Notes: generated from the sequence alone by a model not told the origin. A stretch of 64,000 bases of DNA from Xenopus tropicalis (GCF_000004195.4 NC_030679.2:151009784-151073783); one strand, 5' to 3'; shown: positions 1 through 12,024, counted from the first letter of the stretch. A program made the numbers and translations.

Positions 1-1652
1 ATATACAGGCAGCCCCAGTGCCACCCCCAGTCCCCACCCTCTCCCGGTTATTGCTATACAGACCCATATATACAGGCACCCCCAGTGCCACCCCCAGTCC
101 CACCCTCTCCCGGTTATTGCTATACAGACCCATATATACAGGCAGCCCCAGTGCCACCCCAGTCCCACCCTCTCCCGGTTATTGCTATACAGACCCATAT
201 ATACAGGCACCCCCAGTGCCACCCCCAGTCCCACCCTCTCCCGGTTATTGCTATACAGACCCATATATACCAGGCACCCCCAGTCCCACCCTCTCCCGGT
301 TATTGCTATACAGACCCATATATACAGGCAGCCCCAGTGCCACCCCCAGTCCCACCCTCTCCCGGTTATTGCTATACAGACCCATATATACAGGCACCCC
401 CAGTGCCACCCCCAGTCCCACCCTCTCCCGGTTATTGCTATACAGACCCATATATACAGGCAGCCCCAGTGTAACCCCCAGTCCCACCCTCTCCCGGTTA
501 TTGCTATACAGACCCATATATACAGGCACCCCCAGTGTAACCCCCAGTCCCACCCTCTCCCGGTTATTGCTATACAGACCTATATATACAGGCAGCCCCA
601 GTGTAACCCCCAGTCCCACCCTCTCCCGGTTATTGCTATACAGACCCATATATACAGGCACCCCAGTGCCACCCCCAGTCCCACCCTCTCCCGGTTATTG
701 CTATACAGACCCATATATACAGGCAGCCCCAGTGCCACCCCCAGTCCCACCCTCTCCCGGTTATTGCTATACAGACCCATATATACAGGCAGCCCCAGTG
801 TCACCCCCAGTCCCACCCTCTCCCGGTTATTTCTATACAGACCCATATATACAGGCACCCCAGTGTCACCCCCAGTCCCACCCTCTCCCGGTTATTGCTA
901 TACAGACCCATATATACAGGCAGCCCCAGTGCCACCCCCAGTCCCACCCTCTCCCGGTTATTGCTATACAGACCCATATATACAGGCACCCCCAGTGCCA
1001 CCCCCAGTCCCACCCTCTCCCGTTATTGCTATACAGACCCATATATACAGGCAGCCCCAGTGTCACCCCCAGTCCCACCCTCTCCCGGTTATTGCTATAC
1101 AGACCCATATATACAGGCACCCCCAGTGTCACCCCCAGTCCCACCCTCTCCCGGTTATTGCTATACAGACCCATATATACAGGCAGCCCCAGTGTAACGC
1201 CCAGTCCCACCCTCTCCCGGTTATTGCTATACAGACCCATATATACAGGCAGCCCCAGTGTAACGCCCAGTCCCACCCTCTCCCGGTTATTGCTATACAG
1301 ACCCATATATACAGGCAGCCCCAGTGTAACCCCCAGTCCCACCCTCTCCCGGTTATTGCTATACAGACCCATATATACAGGCAGCCCCAGTGTCACCCCC
1401 AGTCCCACCCTCTCCCGGTTATTGCTATACAGACCCATATATACAGGTAGCCCCAGTGCCACCCCCAGTCCCACCCTCTCCCGGTTATTGCTATACAGAC
1501 CCATATATACAGGCACCCCAGTGCCACCCCCAGTCCCACCCTCTCCCGGTTATTGCTATACAGACCCATATATACAGGCACCCCAGTGCCACCCCCAGTC
1601 CCACCCTCTCCCGGTTATTGCTATACAGACCCATATATACAGGCAGCCCCAG
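1..1652. repeat. 66-bp minisatellite, about 25 copies
   Basis: Head-to-tail units of 65-66 bp run in from the left window edge. Each unit contains CCACCCCCAGTCCCACC, then CTCCCGGTTATTGCTATA and CAGACCCATATATACAGG. Units differ mainly at a few positions (GCAGCCCC or GCACCCCC; AGTGCCACC, AGTGTCACC or AGTGTAACC). The long open frames on both strands across it are repeat translations, because 66 is a multiple of three. The true left end is outside the window. Confidence 0.97.
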
Positions 1653-1794
1653 TCTGTGTGTGAGAGAGTGGGAGTGGGTGTGAGCTCACACTTGGCCTCA
1701 TATCCTGCTCCTCTCCCTGAGTTTGTCCCAACAGCTTGTACTGATCCACACCCTTCTGCCTGTACCAGCTGTGCCCTCATCTCACCTCCACTGC
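1653..1794. other. Short single-copy spacer between two arrays
   Basis: About 140 bp of non-repetitive sequence, starting with a GTGTGTGAGAGAGTGGGAGT stretch and becoming pyrimidine-rich. I see no convincing exon or conserved motif. Confidence 0.6.
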
Positions 1795-3976
1795 CCCGCC
1801 CCCTGCAGGGTGACACAGTGACAGACAGAGCTGTGAGTCTGCCCCTCCCCCTGCAGGGTGACACAGACAGAGCTGTGAGTCTGCCCCACCCCCTGCAGGG
1901 TGACACAGACAGAGCTGTGAGTCTGCCCCGCCCCCTGCAGGGTGACACAGACAGAGCTGTGAGTCTGCCCCTCCCCCTGCAGGGTGACACAGACAGAGCT
2001 GTGAGTCTGCCCCGCCCCCTGCAGGGTGACACAGACAGAGCTGTGAGTCTGCCCCGCCCCCTGCAGGGTGACACAGTGACACAGACAGAGCTGTGAGTCT
2101 GCCCCTCCCCCTGCAGGGTGACACAGTGACACAGACAGAGCCGTGAGTCTGCCCCTCCCCCTGCAGGGTGACACAGACAGAGCTGTGAGTCTGCCCCGCC
2201 CCCTGCAGGGTGACACAGAGCTGTGAGTCTGCCCTGCCCCCTGCGGGGTGACACAGAGCTGTGAGTCTGCCCCGCCCCCTGCAGGGTGACACAGTGACAC
2301 AGACAGAGCTGTGAGTCTGCCCCTCCCCCTGCAGGGTGACACAGTGACACAGACAGAGCCGTGAGTCTGCCCCTCCCCCTGCAGGGTGACACAGTGACAC
2401 AGACAGAGCTGTGAGTCTGCCCCTCCCCCTGCAGGGTGACACAGTGACACAGACAGAGCTGTGAGTCTGCCCCTCCCCCTGCAGGGTGACACAGTGACAC
2501 AGACAGAGCTGTGAGTCTGCCCCTCCCCCTGCAGGGTGACACAGTGACACAGACAGAGCTGTGAGTCTGCCCCTCCCCCTGCAGGGGTGACACAGTGACA
2601 CAGACAGAGCTGTGAGTCTGCCCCTCCCCCTGCAGGGTGACACAGTGACACAGACAGAGCTGTGAGTCTGCCCCGCCCCCTGCAGGGTGACACAGTGACA
2701 CAGACAGAGCCGTGAGTCTGCCCCTCCCCCTGCAGGGTGACACAGACAGAGCCGTGAGTCTGCCCCGCCCCCTGCAGGGTGACACAGTGACACAGACAGA
2801 GCCGTGAGTCTGCCCCTCCCCCTGCAGGGTGACACAGTGACACAGACAGAGCTGTGAGTCTGCCCCGCCCCCTGCAGGGTGACACAGACAGAGCTGTGAG
2901 TCTGCCCCTCCCCCTGCAGGGTGACACAGACAGAACTGTGAGTCTGCCCCGCCCCCTGCAGGGTGACACAGACAGAGCTGTGAGTCTGCCCCGCCCCCTG
3001 CAGGGTGACACAGACAGAGCTGTGAGTCTGCCCCTCCCCCTGCAGGGTGACACAGACAGAACTGTGAGTCTGCCCCGCCCCCTGCAGGGTGACACAGTGA
3101 CACAGACAGAGCTGTGAGTCTGCCCCGCCCCCTGCAGGGTGACACAGACAGAGCTGTGAGTCTGCCCCGCCCCCTGCAGGGTGACACAGAGCTGTGAGTC
3201 TGCCCCTCCCCCTGCAGGGTGACACAGACAGAGCTGTGAGTCTGCCCCTCCCCCTGCAGGGTGACACAGACAGAACTGTGAGTCTGCCCCGCCCCCTGCA
3301 GGGTGACACAGACAGAGCTGTGAGTCTGCCCCGCCCCCGGCAGGGTGACACAGAGCTGTGAGTCTGCCCCTCCCCCTGCAGGGTGACACAGTGACACAGA
3401 CAGAGCCGTGAGTCTGCCCCTCCCCCTGCAGGGTGACACAGTGACACAGACAGAGCCGTGAGTCTGCCCCTCCCCCTGCAGGGTGACACAGTGACACAGA
3501 GCCGTGAGTCTGCCCCTCCCCCTGCAGGGTGACACAGTGACACAGAGCCGTGAGTCTGCCCCTCCCCCTGCAGGGTGACACAGTGACACAGACAGAGCCG
3601 TGAGTCTGCCCCTCCCCCTGCAGGGTGACACAGTGACACAGACAGAGCCGTGAGTCTGCCCCTCCCCCTGCAGGGTGACACAGTGACACAGACAGAGCTG
3701 TGAGTCTGCCCCGCCCCCGGCAGGGTGACACAGAGCTGTGAGTCTGCCCCTCCCCCTGCAGGGTGACACAGTGACACAGACAGAGCCGTGAGTCTGCCCC
3801 TCCCCCTGCAGGGTGACACAGTGACACAGACAGAGCTGTGAGTCTGCCCCTCCCCCTGCAGGGTGACACAGTGACACAGACAGAGCCGTGAGTCTGCCCC
3901 TCCCCCTGCAGGGTGACACAGTGACACAGACAGAGCCGTGAGTCTGCCCCTCCCCCTGCAGGGTGACACAGACAGA
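1795..3976 (+). repeat. Minisatellite family A, copy 1 (units of about 34, 42 and 50 bp)
   Basis: Tandem units built from GTGAGTCTGCCCC, a C-rich tract ending CCCCTGCAGGG, then TGACACAG repeated one or two times and ACAGAGCT/CCGT. Unit length varies with the number of 8-bp TGACACAG modules. The same family recurs in direct orientation at 48,230-50,370 and in inverted orientation at 55,570-56,915. Each unit on the plus strand contains a polypyrimidine tract with CTGCAG|G and a GTGAGT, so it resembles a micro-exon with acceptor and donor. Minus-strand frames of about 800 codons here are repeat artefacts. Confidence 0.96.
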
Positions 3977-4353
3977 AGGGGCACAGAGTGGGTGCAGGGG
4001 TGGGTGGGTGATGTCTCCCTGTGCCTAGGGATGTCCTTGAGGGGATACAAATGTCCAACTGAGAATTTTCGCCAATTTTGAGAATAACAGCCCCGTGCCC
4101 TGTGGGTGTGGGTGCCTCTGGGTGTGGGTGCCTCTGGGTGTGGGTGTGGGTGCCTCTGGGTGTGGGTGCCAGACTCGGTGCTGCCTGCCCTGACACCCCC
4201 CCCGGGTACTGCCAGACCCAATTCAGACTCCTCACTGTGCCGCACACAGGCTCTTCCTGTTCCTGTTGGGGCCCAAATGTGCCAACCGGTCCCCACAGGG
4301 GTCTCTGGCTCCTAGAGAGTGACTGCTACACAAATGGTGATACAAAGCAGCAG
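3977..4353. other. Spacer with a short GTGGGTGCCTCTGG repeat
   Basis: This stretch of about 375 bp separates two minisatellites. Positions 4100-4170 hold a small tandem repeat of GTGGGTGCCTCTGGGTGT. The rest looks single-copy and I cannot support a gene in it. Confidence 0.6.
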
Positions 4354-5260
4354 GGCAATGCCAACCAGCACGTTCCCCCTGTGCCTGGCAATGCCAACCA
4401 GCACGTTCCCCCTGTGCCTGGCAATGCCAACCAGCACGTTCCCCCTGTGCCTGGCAATGCCAACCAGCACGTTCCCCCTGTGCCAGGCAACCCCAACCAG
4501 CACGTTCCCCCTGTGCCAGGCAACCCCAACCAGCATGTTCCCCCTGTGCCAGGCAACCCCAACCAGCACGTACCCCCTGTGCCAAGCAATGCCAACCAGC
4601 ACTATCCCCCTGTGCCAGGCAACCCCAACCAGCACTATCCCCCTGTGCCTGGCAATGCCAACCAGCATGTTCCCCCTGTGCCAGGCAATGCCAACCAGCA
4701 CCTTCCCCCTGTGCCTGGCAATGCCAACCAGCACCTTCCCCCTGTGCCTGGCAATGCCAACCAGCACCTTCCCCCTGTGCCTGGCAATGCCAACCAGCAC
4801 GTTCCCCCTGTGCCTGGCAATGCCAACCAGCACTATCCCCCTGTGCCAGGCAACGCCAACCAGCACGTTCCCCCTGTGCCTGGCAACGCCAACCAGCACG
4901 TTCCCCCTGTGCCTGGCAACACCAACCAGCACGTTCCCCCTATGCTTGGTAATGCCAACCAGCATGTTCCCCCTGTGCCTGGTAATGCCAACCAGCACAT
5001 TTTCCCTGTGCCTGGCAATGCCAACCAGCACGTTCCCCCTGTGCCTGGCAATGCCAACCAGCAAGTTCCCCCTGTGCCTGGCAATGCCAACCAGCACCTT
5101 CCCCCTGTGCCTGGCAATGCCAACCAGCACTATCCCCCTGTGCCAGGCAATGCCAACCAGCACCTTCCCCCTGTGCCTGGCAATGCCAACCAGCACTATC
5201 CCCCTGTGCCAGGCAATGCCAACCAGCACTATCCCCCTGTGCCAGGCAATGCCAACCAGC
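4354..5260. repeat. 33-bp minisatellite, about 27 copies
   Basis: Units of exactly 33 bp contain GCCAACCAGCACGTTCCCCC followed by TGTGCCTGGCAAT. Because 33 is a multiple of three, a plus-strand frame stays open and would read as an 11-residue repeat NANQHVPPVPG with H-V, H-Y and H-L variants. I call it a minisatellite because other frames on both strands are equally open and no flanking splice sites or start context support an exon. A coding origin cannot be fully excluded. Confidence 0.9.
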
Positions 5261-5846
5261 CTAATGAGACACAGTTGCAGCGCGGGGCCCTTTGCACCAC
5301 CAGTGGCACATAAATGGGCGCAGTGCTGTTCCGGTGCCAGCTTAGAATTCCTCATTGCGCGTCTGATCCGCTCAGACATGTAGTTACACACGGCCCTGGC
5401 AGCGTTTGCCCCACACAGCAGCACCCACCCATAGTGCAACACCTGCACTCACTCACAGGGCCCTCACCCTCTAATCCCAGGAATCAATGGGTGGGGGACA
5501 CAGGCAGGAGGAGTATTTGCCCTTTGCACCCCCCTGGCACATTTACACAGCTTGCCCAGGGCAGAGCTTCCTTATTGCCTGGGGAAGTGTCTCGCCCTGT
5601 ATTTACTTATTCAAGGGGAAACCTTTGCACCCAATTGCCCCACCCATTGCATTATACACCCTGTGCTGCTGATAATTGCCCCACATACCGTGCTAGTGCC
5701 CCCCATGCTGTGTAGGATTCCAGCCAAGGTGCATCCTTTGGGCAGGCAGCCAGCCAGCAGCTGTGTATTAGTCTCTGTGTGAGGCAAGAGCTGTGATTGG
5801 CTGAAAAAAGACCAATAGGAGAAGCCCATTGCTCACCTGTAAAATA
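5261..5846. other. Single-copy stretch, no gene recognised
   Basis: About 585 bp without tandem structure. A minus-strand frame at about 5,262-5,448 encodes a non-repetitive stretch including SERIRRAMRNSKLAPEQ, but it continues straight into the 33-bp array and I recognise no family. CCAAT-type boxes (GATTGG at about 5796 and CCAAT at about 5811) lie just before the next array. Nothing here supports a functional gene. Confidence 0.5.
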
Positions 5847-7829
5847 GGCCGTACACAGGGTGTATATGGGCCGTATATGGGGTGTATATGGGCCGTACAC
5901 GGGGCGTATATGGGCCGTACACAGGGCGTATATGGGCCGTACACTGGGCGTATATGGGCCGTACACAGGGCGTATATGGGCCGTACACAGGGCGTATATG
6001 GGCCGTACACTGGGCGTATATGGGCCGTACACAGGGCGTATATGGGCCGTACACAGGGCGTATATGGGCCGTACACAGGGCGTATATGGGCCGTACACTG
6101 GGCGTATATGGCGTACACAGGGCGTATATGGGCCGTACACAGGGCGTATATGGGCCGTACACAGGGCGTATATGGGCCGTACACTGGGCGTATATGGGCC
6201 GTACACAGGGCGTATATGGGCCGTACACAGGGCGTATATGGGCCGTACACAGGGCGTATATGGGCCGTACATAGGGCGTATATGGGCCGTACACAGGGCG
6301 TATATGGGCCGTACACAGGGCGTATATGGGCCGTACATAGGGTGTATATGGGCCGTACACAGGGCGTATATGGGCCGTACACAGGGCGTATATGGGCCGT
6401 ACACAGGGCGTATATGGCCCGTATATGGCCCGTACACGGGGCGTATATGGGCCATACATAGGGTGTATATGGGCCGTACACAGGGCGTATATGGGCCGTA
6501 CATAGGGCGTATATGGCCCGTACACGGGCGTATATGGGCCGTACATAGGGTGTATATTGGCCGTATATGGGGTGTATATGGGCCGTACATAGGGCGTATA
6601 TGGGCCGTACACAGGTTGTATATGGGCCGTACATAGGGCGTATATGGGCCGGTGTATATGGGCCGTACATAGGGCGTATATGGGCCGTACATAGGGCATA
6701 TATGGGCCGTACACAGGGCGTATATGGGCCGTACACAGGGCGTATATGGGCCGTACACAGGGCGTATATGGGCCGTACATAGGGCGTATATGGGCCGTAC
6801 ATAGGGTGTATATGGGCCGTACATAGGGTGTATATGGGCCGTACATAGGGTGTATATGGGCTGTACATGGGGCGTATATGGGCCATACATAGGGCGTATA
6901 TGGGCCGTACATAGGGCGTATATGGGCCGTACACAGGGTGTATATGGGCTGTATATGGGCCGTACACAGGGTGTATATGGGCCGTACATAGGGCGTATAT
7001 GGGGTGTATATGGGCCGTACATAGGGCGTATATGGGCCGTACACAGGGTGTATATGGGCCGTACATAGGGTGTATATGGGCCGTACAAAGGGTGTATATG
7101 GGCTGTACATGGGGCGTATATGGGCCGTACATAGGGTGTATATGGGCCGTACATAGGGTGTATATGGGCTGTATATGGGGCGTATATGGGCCGTACATAG
7201 GGCGTATATGGGCCGTACATAGGGTGTATATGGGCCGTACATAGGGCGTATATGGGCCGTACATAGGGCGTATATGGGCCGTACATAGGGCGTATATGGG
7301 CCGCACATAGGGCGTATATGGGCCGCACATAGGGCGTATATGGCCGTACATAGGGCGTATATGGGCCGCACATAGGGCGTATATGGGCCGTACATAGGGC
7401 GTATATGGGCCGTACATAGGGCGTATATGGGCCGTACACAGGGCGTATATGGGCCGTACACAGGGCGTATATGGGCCGTACATAGGGTGTATATGGGCCG
7501 TATATGGGGTGTATATGGGCCGTACATAGGGCGTATATGGGCCGTACACAGGGCGTATATGGGCCGGTGTATATGGGCCGTACATAGGGCGTATATGGGC
7601 CGTACACAGGGCGTATATGGGCCGTACACAGGGCGTATATGGGCCGTACATAGGGCGTATATGGGCCGTACACAGGGCGTATATGGGCCGTACATAGGGC
7701 GTATATGGGCCGTACATAGGGCGTATATGGGCCGTACATAGGGCGTATATGGGCCGTACACAGGGCGTATATGGGCCGTACATAGGGTGTATATGGGCTG
7801 TATATAGGGCGTATATGGGGTGTATATAG
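5847..7829. repeat. 22-bp CpG-rich minisatellite, about 90 copies
   Basis: Units of 22 bp contain GGGCGTATATGGGCCGTACA plus two variable bases (CA or TA). The array is dense in CpG, with up to two per unit. Many units differ by C-to-T or G-to-A changes exactly at those CpGs (GGTGTATAT, GGCTGTACA, GGCCATACA). Long minus-strand frames made of alternating YTPYVRPIYALCTAHIRP-type strings are artefacts of the repeat. Confidence 0.96.
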
Positions 7830-8200
7830 GTAAGACGTGATGACTGGAATTTCATGGCTATAAATTGGCCGCAGAACTGACAGTATTTCCCATTATTGTG
7901 TCAGATTGGATTTATAGGGTGTTTTTCACCCAAAATCCCCACACAGAATTGTCCCTGATCACAAGTAACTCGGGTCTGATGGCGAAACAGCAGCGCAGAA
8001 AGGAGTCACATGATGAGTCACATGATGCCCCTGAATATACAGAGATCGGAAGGTTCTGGGAGTTGCCCACTCCCCCAGGGCATTTACCTATATCTGTCTC
8101 TCACTATTTTATTCACTAGTGGGGTTCAACGTGTACCCCTTACTGGCCTCTAGGTGGCAGCACTGTGCTCCCACTCTCTCCCAGCCATACCATTCCTAGC
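7830..8200. other. Single-copy spacer with AP-1/E-box and CTCF-like motifs
   Basis: About 370 bp of unique sequence between two arrays. It holds a near-perfect tandem GAGTCACATGATGAGTCACA around 8003-8022, which contains an AP-1 heptamer TGAGTCA at 8014-8020. A CTCF-like core lies at 8147-8160. A short frame at 7865-8119 has no recognisable similarity. It is an open candidate for a regulatory island upstream of nfam1. Confidence 0.45.
8147..8160 (+). promoter_or_regulatory. CTCF-like motif
   Basis: CCTCTAGGTGGCAG fits the CTCF core CCASYAGRKGGCR with one difference (T for A at the third base). It lies in unique DNA between two large minisatellites, 3.9 kb upstream of nfam1. Binding is inferred only from the motif. 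Confidence 0.35.
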
Positions 8201-11200
8201 AGGGGGGTGCCCTGTGTATGCTGGGGGTGTCCCTATCCCAGAAGGGGGGTGCCCTGTGTATGCTGGGGGTGTCCCTATCCCAGAAGGGGGGTGCCCTGTG
8301 TATGCTGGGGGGTGTCCCTATCCCAGAAGGGGGGTGCCCTGTGTATGCTGGGGGTGTCCCTATCCCAGAAGGTGGGTGCCCTGTGTATGCTGGGGGTGTC
8401 CCTATCCCAGAAGGGGGGTGCCCTGTGTATGCTGGGGGTGTCCCTATCCCAGAAGGGGGGTGCCCTGTGTATGCTGGGGGTGTCCCTATCCCAAAGGTGG
8501 GTGCCCTGTGTATGCTGGGGGGTGTCCCTATCCCAGAAGGGGGGTGCCCTGTGTATGCTGGGGGTGTCCCTATCCCAGAAGGGGGGTGCCCTGTGTATGC
8601 TGGGGGTGTCCCTATCCCAGAAGGGGGGTGCCCTGTGTATGCTGGGGGTGTCCCTATCCCAGAAGGGGGGTGCCCTGTGTATGCTGGGGGTGTCCCTATC
8701 CCAGAAGGTGGGTGCCCTGTGTATGCTGGGGGTGTCCCTATCCCAGAAGGGGGGTGCCCTGTGTATGCTGGGGGTGTCCCTATCCCAAAAGGTGGGTGCC
8801 CTGTGTATGCTGGGGGGTGTCCCTATCCCAGAAGGGGGGTGCCCTGTGTATGCTGGGGGTGTCCCTATCCCAGAAGGGGGGTGCCCTGTGTATGCTGGGG
8901 GTGTCCCTATCCCAGAAGGGGGGTGCCCTGTGTATGCTGGGGGTGTCCCTATCCCAGAAGGGGGGTGCCCTGTGTATGCTGGGGGTGTCCCTATCCCAGA
9001 AGGGGGATGCCCTGTGTATGCTGGGGGTGTCCCTATCCCAGAAGGTGGGTGCCCTGTGTATGCTGGGGGTGTCCCTATCCCAGAAGGGGGGTGACCCAAT
9101 GCCAGAAGGGGGGTGCCCTGTGTATGCTGGGGGGGTGACCCAACGCCAGAAGGTGGGTGCCCTGTGTATGCTGGGGGGGTGACCCAACGCCAGAAGGGGG
9201 GTGCCCTGTGTATGCTGGGGGTGTCCCTATCCCAGAAGGGGGGTGCCCTGTGTATGCTGGGGGTGTCCCTATCCCAAAAGTGGGGTGCCCTGTGTATGCT
9301 GGGGGTGTCCCTATCCCAGAAGGGGGGTGCCCTGTGTATGCTGGGGGTGTCCCTATCCCAGAAGGGGGGTGCCCTGTGTATGCTGGGGGGGTGACCCAAT
9401 GCCAGAAGGGGGGTGCCCTGTGTATGCTGGGGGGGTGACCCAATGCCAGAAGGGGGGTGCCCTGTGTATGCTGGGGGGGTGACCCAATGCCAGAAGGGGG
9501 GTGCCCTGTGTATGCTGGGGGGCTGACCCAATGCCAGAAGGGGGGTGCCCTGTGTATGCTGGGGGGGTGACCCAATGCCAGAAGGGGGGTGCCCTGTGTA
9601 TGCTGGGGGGGTGACCCAATGCCAGAAGGGGGGTGCCCTGTGTATGCTGGGGGGGTGACCCAATGCCAGAAGGGGGGTGCCCTCTGTATGCTGGGGGGGT
9701 GACCCAATGCCAGAAGGGGGGTGCCCTGTGTATGCTGGGGGTGTCCCTATCCCAGAAGGTGGGTGCCCTGTGTATGCTGGGGGTGTCCCTATCCCAGAAG
9801 GTGGGTGCCCTGTGTATGCTGGGGGTGTCCCTATCCCAGAAGGGGGGTGCCCTGTGTATGCTGGGGGTGTCCCTATCCCAGAAGGGGGGTGCCCTGTGTA
9901 TGCTGGGGGTGTCCCTATCCCAGAAGGGGGGTGCCCTGTGTATGCTGGGGGGTGTCCCTATCCCAGAAGGGGGGTGCCCTGTGTATGCTGGGGGTGTCCC
10001 TATCCCAGAAGGTGGGTGCCCTGTGTATGCTGGGGGTGTCCCTATCCCAGAAGGGGGGTGCCCTGTGTATGCTGGGGGTGTCCCTATCCCAGAAGGGGGT
10101 GCCCTGTGTATGCTGGGGGTGTCCCTATCCCAGAAGGGGGGTGCCCTGTGTATGCTGGGGGTGTCCCTATCCCAAAAGGTGGGTGCCCTGTGTATGCTGG
10201 GGGGTGTCCCTATCCCAGAAGGGGGGTGCCCTGTGTATGCTGGGGGTGTCCCTATCCCAGAAGGGGGGTGCCCTGTGTATGCTGGGGGTGTCCCTATCCC
10301 AGAAGGGGGGTGCCCTGTGTATGCTGGGGGTGTCCCTATCCCAGAAGGGGGGTGCCCTGTGTATGCTGGGGGTGTCCCTATCCCAGAAGGTGGGTGCCCT
10401 GTGTATGCTGGGGGTGTCCCTATCCCAGAAGGGGGGTGCCCTGTGTATGCTGGGGGTGTCCCTATCCCAAAAGGTGGGTGCCCTGTGTATGCTGGGGGGT
10501 GTCCCTATCCCAGAAGGGGGGTGCCCTGTGTATGCTGGGGGTGTCCCTATCCCAGAAGGGGGGTGCCCTGTGTATGCTGGGGGTGTCCCTATCCCAGAAG
10601 GGGGGTGCCCTGTGTATGCTGGGGGTGTCCCTATCCCAGAAGGGGGATGCCCTGTGTATCCTGGGGGTGTCCCTATCCCAGAAGGTGGGTGCCCTGTGTA
10701 TGCTGGGGGTGTCCCTATCCCAGAAGGGGGGTGACCCAATGCCAGAAGGGGGTGCCCTGTGTATGCTGGGGGGGTGACCCAACGCCAGAAGGTGGGTGCC
10801 CTGTGTATGCTGGGGGGGTGACCCAACGCCAGAAGGGGGGTGCCCTGTGTATGCTGGGGGTGTCCCTATCCCAGAAGGGGGGTGCCCTGTGTATGCTGGG
10901 GGTGTCCCTATCCCAAAAGTGGGGTGCCCTGTGTATGCTGGGGGTGTCCCTATCCCAGAAGGGGGGTGCCCTGTGTATGCTGGGGGTGTCCCTATCCCAG
11001 AAGGGGGGTGCCCTGTGTATGCTGGGGGGGTGACCCAATGCCAGAAGGGGGGTGCCCTGTGTATGCTGGGGGGTGACCCAATGCCAGAAGGGGGGTGCCC
11101 TGTGTATGCTGGGGGGGTGACCCAATGCCAGAAGGGGGGTGCCCTGTGTATGCTGGGGGGCTGACCCAATGCCAGAAGGGGGGTGCCCTGTGTATGCTGG

Positions 11201-11839
11201 GGGGGTGACCCAATGCCAGAAGGGGGGTGCCCTGTGTATGCTGGGGGGGTGACCCAATGCCAGAAGGGGGGTGCCCTGTGTATGCTGGGGGGTGACCCAA
11301 TGCCAGAAGGGGGGTGCCCTCTGTATGCTGGGGGGGTGACCCAATGCCAGAAGGGGGGTGCCCTGTGTATGCTGGGGTGTCCCTATCCCAGAAGGGGGGT
11401 GCCCTGTGTATGCTGGGGGGGTGACCCAATGCCAGAAGGGGGGTGCCCTGTGTATGCTGGGGGGGTGACCCAATGCCAGAAGGGGGGTGCCCTGTGTATG
11501 CTGGGGGGGTGACCCAATGCCAGAAGGGGGGTGCCCTCTGTATGCTGGGGGGGTGACCCAATGCCAGAAGGGGGGTGCCCTGTGTATGCTGGGGGTGTCC
11601 CTATCCCAGAAGGGGGGTGCCCTGTGTATGCTGGGGGGGTGACCCAATGCCAGAAGGGGGGTGCCCTGTGTATGCTGGGGGGGTGACCCAATGCCAGAAG
11701 GGGGGTGCCCTGTGTATGCTGGGGGGGTGACCCAATGCCAGAAGGGGGGTGCCCTGTGTATGCTGGGGGGGTGACCCAATGCCAGAAGGGGGGTGCCCTG
11801 TGTATGCTGGGGGGGGTGACCCAACGCCAGAAGGGGGGT
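8201..11839. repeat. 42-44-bp minisatellite with a 1.64-kb higher-order duplication
   Basis: About 84 units contain GGTGCCCTGTGTATGCTGGG followed by one of two alternative middles: GTGTCCCTATCCCAGAAG, or GGTGACCCAATGCCAGAAG. Rare diagnostic variants recur at a constant spacing: GGGGGATGCC at 9001 and 10641, CCCAAAAGTGG at 9273 and 10912, GGCTGACCCA at 9521 and 11159, and CCTCTGTATG near 9681 and 11319. This shows a tandem duplication of roughly 1.64 kb inside the array. Long frames on both strands are repeat translations. Confidence 0.96.
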
Positions 11840-12024
11840 GTGAGGAAATTTGCAAGCATCTTTGCAACTGAGCACTGAGTTTTTTGTTTTCTCTGAGAAA
11901 CATCTTCCTTTCTTGCAACATTGAGAAATCTCCACCCTCGGCCCAGTTTCCCCATTATCTGCTCAGAGAAAGAAGAAGTGTCGCCAAGAGCAAGTGATTC
12001 CACGACGGAGCCACTAACGGCCCC
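11840..12024 (+). promoter_or_regulatory. nfam1: Candidate nfam1 promoter / 5' UTR
   Basis: This 185-bp unique segment lies between the preceding minisatellite and the nfam1 start codon, so promoter and 5' UTR must be here or further upstream. No TATA box is visible. CTTCCTTTC at 11904-11912 (minus-strand AAAGGAAG, PU.1/ETS-like) directly abuts TTGCAACAT at 11913-11921 (C/EBP-like). That pairing is typical of myeloid promoters and fits the expected expression of NFAM1. The transcription start is not determined and factor binding is inference. Confidence 0.4.

Noticed and set aside
1556..4296. Three overlapping minus-strand frames of about 790-840 codons, and similar ones at 47,959-50,665
   Set aside because: Cysteine- and glycine-rich strings such as [14 protein letters not shown] are repeat family A read in different frames. 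No start, domain or splice context supports them.
5652..7855. Minus-strand frames rich in YTPYVRPIYALCTAH
   Set aside because: Translation of the 22-bp array. All three minus frames are equally open, which is expected for a stop-free unit.
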